Assembly: GCA_016190375.1 (NCBI GenBank)
Contig: JACPQR010000205.1
Location: forward strand, 62,001-126,000
From: Deltaproteobacteria bacterium
Lineage (GTDB): Bacteria > Myxococcota_A > Polyangia > JACPQR01
Direction: 5' to 3'
DNA: 64,000 nt
Both the position numbers and the translations under genes were made by a program. Of this stretch, positions 25,282 to 33,012 are shown piece by piece. The notes beneath the pieces are model-generated. The model had not been told where the DNA came from, searched no databases, and saw only the letters and a list, made by a program, of their open reading frames with translations. Each line of letters opens with the position of its first letter. Positions within the stretch are counted from its first letter, which is position 1.

Positions 25282-26301
25282 GTGGAACACCGCGCGCTCG
25301 GCAAGAGCGGTCTCAAGGTCTCGCCCCTGTGCCTCGGCGCGATGACCTTCGGCGACTCGCAGGGCTTCATGAAGGGCGTGACCTCCACGGACGAGGAGGC
25401 GCGCCGCATCCTCGACGCCTCGCTCGATGCGGGCATCGACTTCGTCGACACGGCAGACGTCTACGGCGATGGCAGAAGCGAGGAGCTCCTGGGCGAGTGG
25501 CTCGAAGGCCGCCGCCAGAAGATCGTCCTCGCGACCAAGTGCCGGTTCCCGCTCGGGCCGCGTGGCTCGGCGGGGCCGAACGACCGCGGTCTCTCGAGGC
25601 GCCACGTGATCGCGGCATGCGAGGCGTCGCTCCGCAGGCTCCGGACAGACTGGATCGACCTGTACCAGACGCACCTCGAGGACCCCGAGGTGCCGATCGA
25701 GGAGACGCTCTCGGCCCTCGACGATCTGGTGCACGCGGGAAAGGTCCGATACGTAGGCTGCTCGAACTACTCGGCCCATCGCCTCGTCGAGTCGCTATGG
25801 GCGGCCGACAGGCGGGGCACGGTCGGCTACGAGAGCGTGCAGCTCCAGTGGAGCCTCGTCGTCCGCGGCGCCGAGCGCGAGGTCGTCCCCGCGTGCCGCG
25901 CCTTCGGCCTCGGCGTCCTCGTGTGGTCGCCGCTCGCGAAGGGGTTCCTGTCCGGCAAGTACCGCCGCGGCGAGCCCGCGCCTAAGGGCTCGAGGCTCGA
26001 GGTCCGCGTGGAGGCAATGCGGGGCCTCGACGCCGACCGCTCGTGGTCGATCCTCGAGGAGGTCCGCGCCGTCGCCGGCGAGCGGGGCACCACTCCCGCG
26101 GCGGTCGCGCTCGCGTGGCTCCTCGCGCGACCCGAGGTCTCCTCGGTGATCGTCGGCGCGCGCACCGCCCTTCAGCTCCGCGCGAACCTCGCGGCCACCG
26201 AGCTCGAGCTGTCCGTGCCCGAGCTCGCGCGTCTCGACGACGCCTCCGCGATCGAGCCGGGCTATCCGTACGACTTCATCGAGGCGCTCAGGCGAAGCTG
26301 A
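25282..26301 (+). CDS. Aldo/keto reductase
   Basis: 339 residues from GTG 25282. It is a TIM-barrel oxidoreductase with the catalytic tetrad visible as DTADVYGDG (Asp, Tyr), LATKC (Lys) and YQTHLEDP (His). NADPH-binding features are at the end (VSSVIVGARTALQLRANL). It is most like the family of general-stress or YajO/YghZ-type reductases. It sits directly behind ettA with a 10-base gap and is probably co-transcribed, though no functional link is obvious. Substrate unknown. Confidence 0.94.
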   Translation: MEHRALGKSGLKVSPLCLGAMTFGDSQGFMKGVTSTDEEARRILDASLDAGIDFVDTADVYGDGRSEELLGEWLEGRRQKIVLATKCRFPLGPRGSAGPNDRGLSRRHVIAACEASLRRLRTDWIDLYQTHLEDPEVPIEETLSALDDLVHAGKVRYVGCSNYSAHRLVESLWAADRRGTVGYESVQLQWSLVVRGAEREVVPACRAFGLGVLVWSPLAKGFLSGKYRRGEPAPKGSRLEVRVEAMRGLDADRSWSILEEVRAVAGERGTTPAAVALAWLLARPEVSSVIVGARTALQLRANLAATELELSVPELARLDDASAIEPGYPYDFIEALRRS

Positions 26302-26303
26302 GA

Positions 26304-28256
26304 TCACTCGGGCTCCTCGCCGCTCCGCTTCACGTCGGGAACGAGCTGGCGGAGGTGCCATGCGTGCAGGTGAAGGCGTCGCTCGGCTCGCGCCAGCGCC
26401 CGCCCCACGCGAGAGACGAACAGCGCGGGGCCCACGACGACGCCCAGGTTCGCGAGCGTGAGGAACGCGAGGGTCGGGCCCGGGGCGAACGAGTTTGCCT
26501 GGGCGCGGATCGTCATCGCTCCCCCCGCGAACGAGTAGGACGGCGGCAGGATCCCGGCGCACTCGAGGACGAGCGGCGCCAGCATCGCCAGGCAGCCGAA
26601 GAACAGAGCCGCGCGCTGCAGGAGACCGTTCGGGATGATCGAGAAGCCGATCGTCGACGCGAGGGCCACTCCCGGAACGAGGAACAGGGCGCCGAACATC
26701 CGGCTCATCAGCACGAGCCCGACAGAGCAAAGGGCGAGGCACGCAAGGAGCATCCCGGTGCGGGGCCACTTCGAGGTCGCGTAGTTCACGACCGCCGCGG
26801 CGAGGATCAGGACCAGCCCGAAGAGGGCCGCCCCGCGGTTCTCGACCCCCATCGCCAGCGCGAGGGGAGCGAGGAGCAGGCAGTACACATACGCGAGCGA
26901 GCCCGCGCGGCCCGAGTCGCGCACGGTCCGCTCGGCGGAAGCGTCGAGCACCGTCCGGACCTCGCGCGGGAGCTCGGCGGGCGGCTCCATCATCAGGCGA
27001 GCGATCGTCCTCAGCGCGGGATCGCTCGTGGGATCGAGCGCCAGGGCACGACCCGCCTCGCGCATCGCCCGGCTCCTGGCCGCGTGCGCTTCCGGATCGG
27101 CGGACAGCGCCAGGCGCGCGGCGTCCTGGGCGGCCCGCGCGTGCTCGCAGGCGAGAGTGTGCCGTCGGGCGAGGTCTCGATCTCCATCGAGGAAGTGCTC
27201 GAGCGCGTCGTGGAGCTCGCGGGCCGTGGCATACCGGTCTTCGGGACGATCCGCGGTCGCCCTCCTGCAGATCTGCTCGAGCTCGGGCGGCACACCATTC
27301 ATCGGACTCGCGCTGGCTGCCCGAGCCCGCGCGGCGCGCGCGTCCGCCGGGCGATGGGGGGAGGTGGCGCGTGCGGTCGAGCTCGACCCGGCGCCGAAGG
27401 CCAGGGGCTCGAGCGTGAGGATCTCGTACAGGATCGCCCCGAGCGCGAAGACGTCGGTCCTGCGGTCGATCTGCTCGCCGGCCCGCTGCTCCGGGGCCAT
27501 GTAAGCGGGAGTCCCGAGGACCACACCGGCCTCCGTTGCGCAGCGGGCGCCCGCGCCGTCCGAGGGCTTCGCCAGACCCCAGTCGAGCACGTAGACCTCG
27601 CCGAAGTCTCCGAGCATGACGTTGTGCGGCTTGAGGTCCCGGTGCAGCACCCCCCGCGAGTGTGCGTAGTCGACCGCCAAACAAACGCGGCCGAACGCCG
27701 TCAGGAGCTTGCGTCGATTGTGGGCCGCGATCACCTCCGGGTCGCCGGAGGCGAGGCCCTCGACGATCTCGCCCAGCGTCATCCCCCGGACTCGCTTCAT
27801 CGTGAAGTAGACGTCCCCGTCGGGCGTCGTGCCGATGTCGTAGACGGGCACGATGGACGGATGCTCGAGCTGCGCCTGCACGCGCGCCTCCGCGAGGAAG
27901 CGACTGCGTGCCGTCGATCCGGGGCCCTCCTGCGCCTTCGCGACCTTCATCGCGACCTCTCGCCCGATCCGAACGTCTCGGCAGAGGCGCACCTCCCCCA
28001 TCCCGCCCTTGCCCAGGAGCGAGCCTTCCGCGTAGCGCGCCTCGGACTGGGCAAGATCGGTCTCGCCCGGCTCGTCGGGCTCCGGCCAGGGTGTCGGTGC
28101 CCTGGCGGGCGCGAGCGTCTCGTCGTGGACCTGTGTCGGAAGCCTCCGGGCCCGCGGCTCCTCGCGCCGAGCTTCGAGGGAGGCTGGCCGTGTCAGGTGG
28201 TCGACCGAAGGCCCCGCCGTCGCGGCCGATCGAAGCATCGCGCGATCCGGGTGCAA
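26304..28256 (-). CDS. Membrane Ser/Thr protein kinase with multi-helix C-terminus
   Basis: 650 residues. The N-terminal ~75 residues are low-complexity. The kinase domain (about 80-360) has LGKGGMGEVRL, VAMKVAK, VLHRDLKPHN and AYMAPEQ. The Mg-binding motif reads LDWGLAK instead of DFG, a variant common in myxobacterial and planctomycete kinases. After a helical linker, about six hydrophobic segments (from LAYVYCLLLAPLALAMG on) make an integral membrane C-terminus. The start could also be ATG 28238. It converges with the aldo/keto reductase, leaving 2 bases between the stops. Confidence 0.92.
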   Translation of the reverse strand: MHPDRAMLRSAATAGPSVDHLTRPASLEARREEPRARRLPTQVHDETLAPARAPTPWPEPDEPGETDLAQSEARYAEGSLLGKGGMGEVRLCRDVRIGREVAMKVAKAQEGPGSTARSRFLAEARVQAQLEHPSIVPVYDIGTTPDGDVYFTMKRVRGMTLGEIVEGLASGDPEVIAAHNRRKLLTAFGRVCLAVDYAHSRGVLHRDLKPHNVMLGDFGEVYVLDWGLAKPSDGAGARCATEAGVVLGTPAYMAPEQRAGEQIDRRTDVFALGAILYEILTLEPLAFGAGSSSTARATSPHRPADARAARARAASASPMNGVPPELEQICRRATADRPEDRYATARELHDALEHFLDGDRDLARRHTLACEHARAAQDAARLALSADPEAHAARSRAMREAGRALALDPTSDPALRTIARLMMEPPAELPREVRTVLDASAERTVRDSGRAGSLAYVYCLLLAPLALAMGVENRGAALFGLVLILAAAVVNYATSKWPRTGMLLACLALCSVGLVLMSRMFGALFLVPGVALASTIGFSIIPNGLLQRAALFFGCLAMLAPLVLECAGILPPSYSFAGGAMTIRAQANSFAPGPTLAFLTLANLGVVVGPALFVSRVGRALARAERRLHLHAWHLRQLVPDVKRSGEEPE

Positions 28257-28351
28257 CCCCCACGCCGCCGAAAGGGGTGTCCATCGCCGCGGACCGCGAT
28301 CGCGACGACCGGTGGGCCAAGGTCAGTCGACCCCGTCGGGCGCGCGCCGCG

Positions 28352-28470
28352 CTCCGCTCGACGCGTCAGTACGCGCGCTCGAGGTCGGCGACCATGTCGA
28401 CGGGGAAGCCCTGGACGCTCGACTGGAGCTGGATCTGCGCGTCCTCGCCGCCAGGCCCGACCGAGAAGGG
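28352..28470. repeat. Direct repeat 2A: duplicated 3' end of lipoprotein gene
   Basis: 119 bases, identical to 29796-29914 except at two positions (ACCATG/ACTATG and CTCGACTGG/CTCAACTGG). On the minus strand 28366-28470 repeats the last ~34 codons and stop of the lipoprotein gene at 29810-30502, with no start of its own. With repeat 2B it bounds the DUF4143 ATPase. Confidence 0.95.
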
Positions 28471-28515
28471 CCACCGTATCCTGGCTGTCCTCCGCACGGC
28501 AACGCGATCCGGGTG

Positions 28516-29751
28516 TCAGAACCGGTCCCAGGGCACCGCGAGCACCCGCTCGCTGACTCGTTCAGGACGGGCGCAGCGACACACGAGGAAGCCCCGGCGC
28601 GCGCGCCGCGGGTGCTCGTCGAGGAAGGTCTCGAGGTGTCGCGCATCCTTCGGCGCCGGTCGGGCCGTCCACTTGACCTCCACCGGGATGTCCTCCGCCG
28701 GGCTCTCCCACACCCAGTCCACCTCTGCGCCGCTCGCGGTTCGCCAGAAGCTGACGTCGTGGCCACGGCCCAGGATCCCGGCGCGGCAGATGAGCTCCAG
28801 ACCGACCCATTGCTCGAGGAGCCGCGGGCCTTCGGATCCCAGGATCGACTCCTCGATGGGGAGCCCCGCCGCCGCGTTGCGGACTCCCGTGTCGAAGAGC
28901 AGGAAGCGAGGTGTCACGAGGAGCCGCTTGCGGCCCTGCCGGCCGTACGCGCGGATCCAGTAGCCCACGAAGGTGTCGACGAGGACGCCGTAGAAGCCCT
29001 TGAGCGTGCTCGCGGCGATCCCGCTCTCCTGCGAGAGCGCGGCGAGGTTCGTCTGCTGGCCCGACTCGAGCGCCGCCAGCCGCAGGAACGTCGAGAAGGC
29101 GCCCAGATCTCGCACGACCGCCTCCCGGCGGATCTCCTCCTCCAGGTAGTTCTCCACGTACGCCTCCAGCGTCGCAGCCGCCGTATCGGTCGGCTCCGCC
29201 CGGACGCCAGGAAGGCTGCCGGTCACGAGCGTCCGCCCGAGCTCCTGCGCAGGAAAGAGGGGATCGGCGCTGGCGTGCCGTCCGGGAGGCGAGGCGGCCG
29301 GCCAGTCCACGCGGTCCGGTCCTTCCTTCTCCCACCGGCTCACCGGGTAGAGGCGATAGACGTGAGAGCGACCGGGGAGCAGGTTGGCCGACTCGCTCCG
29401 GAGTCGTCGAGCCGAGCTCCCGGTGAGGAAGAACTGCCAGCGGGTCCGGTCGGCGCCGTGCAGCCCCTGAACCTCGTCGAGGAGGGACGGAACCTTCTGG
29501 ATCTCATCGACCACGACGTTCTGGATGCGCTCCGGAAGGGCGAGGACCATCCGCCGGAAGGCATCGGGGTCCGCTTCGTAGCGCCTGCGGTCCCTTGCCG
29601 GGCCGAGATCCAGGAGCAGCGTCTGCTTCGGATCGACGACGTGCCGCAACAGCTCGGTCTTCCCCACCTGACGGGCGCCGAAGACGAGTCGGATCTTGTT
29701 GCGCGAGACGGGCCCCGAGAGCGCGCTCGAGAGGGTTCTGCGGTGAAACAT
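28516..29751 (-). CDS. AAA_14/DUF4143 ATPase
   Basis: 411 residues. The N-terminal AAA domain has Walker A VFGARQVGKTELL (about 25-37) and Walker B QNVVVDEIQKVPSLL, then LTGSSARRLR (sensor region). The C-terminal DUF4143 half includes LETYV-like helices (LEAYVENYLEEEIRRE) and the nuclease-like end SGAEVDWVWE...PVEVKWT, a restriction-endonuclease-fold remnant (E-V-D and E-V-K). Members are mobile, often patchily distributed, and of unclear function. An AT-rich 45-base stretch upstream is likely its promoter. The gene sits between 119-bp direct repeats. Confidence 0.93.
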   Translation of the reverse strand: MFHRRTLSSALSGPVSRNKIRLVFGARQVGKTELLRHVVDPKQTLLLDLGPARDRRRYEADPDAFRRMVLALPERIQNVVVDEIQKVPSLLDEVQGLHGADRTRWQFFLTGSSARRLRSESANLLPGRSHVYRLYPVSRWEKEGPDRVDWPAASPPGRHASADPLFPAQELGRTLVTGSLPGVRAEPTDTAAATLEAYVENYLEEEIRREAVVRDLGAFSTFLRLAALESGQQTNLAALSQESGIAASTLKGFYGVLVDTFVGYWIRAYGRQGRKRLLVTPRFLLFDTGVRNAAAGLPIEESILGSEGPRLLEQWVGLELICRAGILGRGHDVSFWRTASGAEVDWVWESPAEDIPVEVKWTARPAPKDARHLETFLDEHPRRARRGFLVCRCARPERVSERVLAVPWDRF

Positions 29752-29795
29752 CTTTATGTGGAGTCTACAGTATAATCAACATCGACATGTGGAAA
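29752..29795 (-). promoter_or_regulatory. AT-rich promoter region of the DUF4143 ATPase
   Basis: This stretch is strikingly AT-rich for the window. On the minus strand it contains TTGATTATACTGTAG, with TATACT as a good -10 box ending 17 bases before the ATG. No clear -35 is seen at the right spacing. Its composition suggests recent acquisition together with the gene. Confidence 0.5.
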
Positions 29796-29914
29796 CTCCG
29801 CTCGACGCGTCAGTACGCGCGCTCGAGGTCGGCGACTATGTCGACGGGGAAGCCCTGGACGCTCAACTGGAGCTGGATCTGCGCGTCCTCGCCGCCAGGC
29901 CCGACCGAGAAGGG
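29796..29914. repeat. Direct repeat 2B (intact copy, 3' end of lipoprotein gene)
   Basis: Partner of 28352-28470. It covers 14 bases beyond the stop and the last ~34 codons of the lipoprotein gene on the minus strand. The two copies bound a 1325-base segment holding only the ATPase gene and its promoter. Confidence 0.95.
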
Positions 29915-30502
29915 GTTGCCCTCCAGGCGGAAGGTCGCGGTGCCGTCCTCCATCGCCTCCTGGCCCATCGGGCTGTCGGTGAACTGGCACTCGGGCGAGA
30001 AGTCGATCGCGTTGCCGCGGATCGTGTACGTCCCCTTCGCCCCCGAGCCGGCCCCGAGCTCCATCGGCTCGTCAGAGCTCGTCAGCTCGATGCGCGCGGT
30101 CCCGTCCACGGCGAAGCGGAAGGTCCCCGGCGGTTCGAGCACGAACCAGCCGCTTCCGTCGAAGCCCGATTGATCGAGATCCGCGAGCGAGGTGACGACC
30201 GGCGGCAGGTACAGCGTGACGCCGGCGACGATCCAGGCGCCGGTCAGCTCGCCGCCCGTCGCGACGGGAAGTGGAGCGTCGCCCTGCACGACGAGGACTC
30301 CGTCGAACTCGGGCGGCGTGCCCGGCGCAACGCAGACGTTGCACTCGGGGTCGATGGGCTCCGGATCGGGAGTGCACTCGGCACCGTCTTCCATGAGGCT
30401 GGAGCTGCCCGAGGCAGCATCGCTGCAACCCGAGACGACACCGAGGCACCCGAATGCGAAGAGGACTCCGACGACGCGAGCGACATCCAGTGACAGCTTC
30501 AT
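29810..30502 (-). CDS. Lipoprotein of unknown function
   Basis: 230 residues from ATG 30502, with GGAGGT 4 bases upstream (GTG 30508 is also in frame). The signal peptide ends in a lipobox VVSGC. After a short Cys-containing linker (AECTPDPEPIDPECNVCVAP) the mature domain is beta-rich, with FDGVLVVQGDAPLPV, GTFRFAVDGTARIEL and DGTATFRLEGNPFSVGPGG, suggesting a lipocalin-like or META-like beta barrel. No named family recognised. Its 3' end is duplicated at 28366-28470. It is divergent from the beta-propeller lipoprotein. Confidence 0.82.
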   Translation of the reverse strand: MKLSLDVARVVGVLFAFGCLGVVSGCSDAASGSSSLMEDGAECTPDPEPIDPECNVCVAPGTPPEFDGVLVVQGDAPLPVATGGELTGAWIVAGVTLYLPPVVTSLADLDQSGFDGSGWFVLEPPGTFRFAVDGTARIELTSSDEPMELGAGSGAKGTYTIRGNAIDFSPECQFTDSPMGQEAMEDGTATFRLEGNPFSVGPGGEDAQIQLQLSVQGFPVDIVADLERAY

Positions 30503-30725
30503 CAGCACCTCCCTCCTGAAGCGAGACGAGGCACCGGTCGTGCCGCTTCCGGTCGCGGGTGCCGGCGCTGTCCATCGCGCGCCGATCGATCGGTTCGCCG
30601 CCCCCCGACTGACAACGGCCCGTGGTCAGCCCTGGTCTCGAGCCCTGGGGACGACGAGCCCCTGCGAACAGGCGTACGATCGAGCCGGCGGAGCGCGGCG
30701 GGGAGTCTCGAGGAGGCCAGAGGCC

Positions 30726-32612
30726 ATGCGACAGGGGAGACTGGCTTGGATCGCGTGTGCGGCCCTGGTCGCCTGCTACTCCAGCGAGGGACCGGGTCCG
30801 ACGCCCGCGGACTGCACCGACGAAGACGGCGACGGGTACGGGAGCGGGCTCGATTGCGCGGGGCCCGACTGCGACGACGGAGACGCGTCCAGGACGGTGC
30901 AGTGCGCACGCTCCTGCGAAGACGAGCCGGCCGCCCCCGGCTGCGCGTGCGACGGCGAGCCCGTCCCGATCGCGTGCTACGAGGGGCCCGCGGAGACCGC
31001 GAACATCGGAGCTTGCTCGACCGGGCTCAGCCGCTGCCGCGACGGCGCCTGGAGCGCGTGCGAGGGACAGGTCCTCCCCTCGGACGAGGTCTGCAACACC
31101 ATCGACGACGACTGCGACGGAGTGATCGACGATGGCGTCCTGACCCCCTGTGGCGATTGCAACCTCTGGTGCGAGCTCGAATGCGTCGGAGTCGGCTGCG
31201 AGCCGTTCGTTCCTGGCGAGGGGGCGTCGCTGGCGGAAGACGGCGCGCTCATCGTCGCCGGGACCGTGGACGTGACACCGAGACAGCTCTGGGTCACCTC
31301 GGCGTCCTCGGGCACCGTGACCAGGGTCGACACCGACTGGCTCGAGGTCACCGGTCGCTTCCGGACGGGCCCCGCGGGCGGGACCTACCCCGTCGCCGTC
31401 GCGATGAACGAGGTCGGCGACGCCTTGGTGGTCGACTCCCATGGCGGCCAGAGCTCCACCGGGCTGACGCGGATCCTGTCGGGCGCCTGCCCGGACGTCG
31501 ACGGGGACGGGATCGTCGAGTCGTCCAGCTCGACCGAGATGCTCGACTGGGGCGAGGACGAGTGTGTCGGATGGCAGGTCGATCTCGAGGACTGCGAGGG
31601 GAACTGGGGCTGTGGCAACGGCGCGGGGATCGCGCTCACGGAGGAGGGAAGGCGCGCCTGGGTGTCCCTGAGCCAGGCACGTTCCGTCGTCGAGGTGGAC
31701 GCCGAGGCGGGCGAGCTCACCGGGCGCCGCGTGGACCTCGGCGCGACGCCCATGGTGATCGCGGCTGATGCTCGGGGCAACCTCTGGGCTACCACCTATG
31801 CCGACAGCCTCTATCGGATCCCGCTCGACGATCCCGAGGACCCCGAAGCCATCGACCTCCCTGTCACGACGTACACGACGGCCCTCGACGTCGACGACGA
31901 AGGCCGAGTCGCCTTCGTCGCGCCGCTGGGCATCTACGATCCATCGTCCGGCGAGTCCGACGAGACGTACTGGTCGGCCTGGGACGTCGCGGTAGGCATG
32001 GATGGCTCGGTCTGGGCGGCGGACACCGATGTGCTGCGGCGCTACGATCCCGACAGCCTCGACTACGACTCGTTCGACGTGACCTCTCTGACGCAGATCG
32101 CGATCGACCTCGAGGGGAACGTCTGGACGCTCGACCAGATCGGGACGTTGACCGTCCGCGATTCTTCCGGCGAGGAGATCGACACCCTTCTGGACGAGTG
32201 CGAAGGCGGCCAGTGGGGAGGCGGCGGCTGTGCCGGCCAGGGCCACCTCGAGGGCGACCCGACCGGGATCCGTTTTCGACGGGCCTTCGGCTCGAGCACC
32301 GAGGCCGAGACCCGACACGTGTTCGAGTCCGCCTGCGCGAGCCCGCGATGGATGCTCTTCTCCTGGCAGGCCGAGGGAGGGGAGGTCGCGTTCGGCGCGA
32401 GGGCTTCCGTCCGACGGGATGACCTCGAAGCCTCCTCGTGGGCCGACGTCGGAGCCGCGCCGCCCGATTCCGGGTCGGCCGTCATTGAAGAGGCTCTCGA
32501 GCCGGAGAGCCTCGAGCAGGCTCGCTTCCTCGAGGTCAGGGCCATCCTGCGCGGGCCGGACGCCAGGCTCCTGCAGATCGCCGTCACGGTCTCCTGCGGT
32601 GGAGATCCGTGA
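30726..32612 (+). CDS. Lipoprotein with MopE-type repeats and a beta-propeller
   Basis: 628 residues from ATG 30726 (AGGAGG 9 bases upstream). The signal ends in LVAC (Cys17). Two MopE-type metal-binding motifs follow: DEDGDGYGSGLDCAGPDCDD and NTIDDDCDGVIDDG. Residues ~175-470 contain repeated blades such as RQLWVTSASSGTVTRVDTD, NLWATTYADSLYRIP and SVWAADTDVLRRYDPDS, a virginiamycin-B-lyase/NHL-like beta-propeller. The C-terminus is a beta-sandwich-like domain. It is probably a surface protein binding metal or ligand; no catalytic residues can be assigned. Confidence 0.88.
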   Translation: MRQGRLAWIACAALVACYSSEGPGPTPADCTDEDGDGYGSGLDCAGPDCDDGDASRTVQCARSCEDEPAAPGCACDGEPVPIACYEGPAETANIGACSTGLSRCRDGAWSACEGQVLPSDEVCNTIDDDCDGVIDDGVLTPCGDCNLWCELECVGVGCEPFVPGEGASLAEDGALIVAGTVDVTPRQLWVTSASSGTVTRVDTDWLEVTGRFRTGPAGGTYPVAVAMNEVGDALVVDSHGGQSSTGLTRILSGACPDVDGDGIVESSSSTEMLDWGEDECVGWQVDLEDCEGNWGCGNGAGIALTEEGRRAWVSLSQARSVVEVDAEAGELTGRRVDLGATPMVIAADARGNLWATTYADSLYRIPLDDPEDPEAIDLPVTTYTTALDVDDEGRVAFVAPLGIYDPSSGESDETYWSAWDVAVGMDGSVWAADTDVLRRYDPDSLDYDSFDVTSLTQIAIDLEGNVWTLDQIGTLTVRDSSGEEIDTLLDECEGGQWGGGGCAGQGHLEGDPTGIRFRRAFGSSTEAETRHVFESACASPRWMLFSWQAEGGEVAFGARASVRRDDLEASSWADVGAAPPDSGSAVIEEALEPESLEQARFLEVRAILRGPDARLLQIAVTVSCGGDP

Positions 32613-32630
32613 CCGTCCCCCCTGGGACCG

Positions 32631-32933
32631 TCAGCGGAGGAGCAGCACGAGGAGCGCGAGGGTGCCCAGGACGGCCAGCACGATCACGAGAGCGGTGTTG
32701 CGCCGGGCGTTCGCGGCGGCCTCGCGCTCTCGGAGCTCGGCGTCGATGTCGTCGAGGGTCATCGGCTTCTCGGGGAGGCGGAGGCCGATCTGCTCGAGCA
32801 CGCGGGCCGTGCGCAAGGCGCCCTCACCGAGGATCTCGGAGACCGTGCCGCAGTGCTCGCACCGAGCACGGGGGTCGGGCCCCGGCGTCAAGCGTGCGCC
32901 GCAGTGGGGGCAGATGAGGGATCTCGGTTCCAT
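32631..32933 (-). CDS. Zinc-ribbon, tail-anchored small membrane protein
   Basis: 100 residues. Two CxxC knuckles (ICPHCG and CEHCGT) make an N-terminal zinc ribbon. A helical, charged middle (LDDIDAELREREAAANARR) is followed by one C-terminal transmembrane helix (TALVIVLAVLGTLALLVLLL), so the ribbon faces the cytoplasm. Proteins of this layout are common and mostly uncharacterised. It lies between the propeller lipoprotein and the moeA operon. Confidence 0.82.
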   Translation of the reverse strand: MEPRSLICPHCGARLTPGPDPRARCEHCGTVSEILGEGALRTARVLEQIGLRLPEKPMTLDDIDAELREREAAANARRNTALVIVLAVLGTLALLVLLLR

Positions 32934-33012
32934 CGCAGAGCCCGAGATGGTTGCACGAGGCCGGACCGGTTGCCAGAGATCGCCGATCTCCGCGCTGTCT
33001 CGCGTTCGCGGG

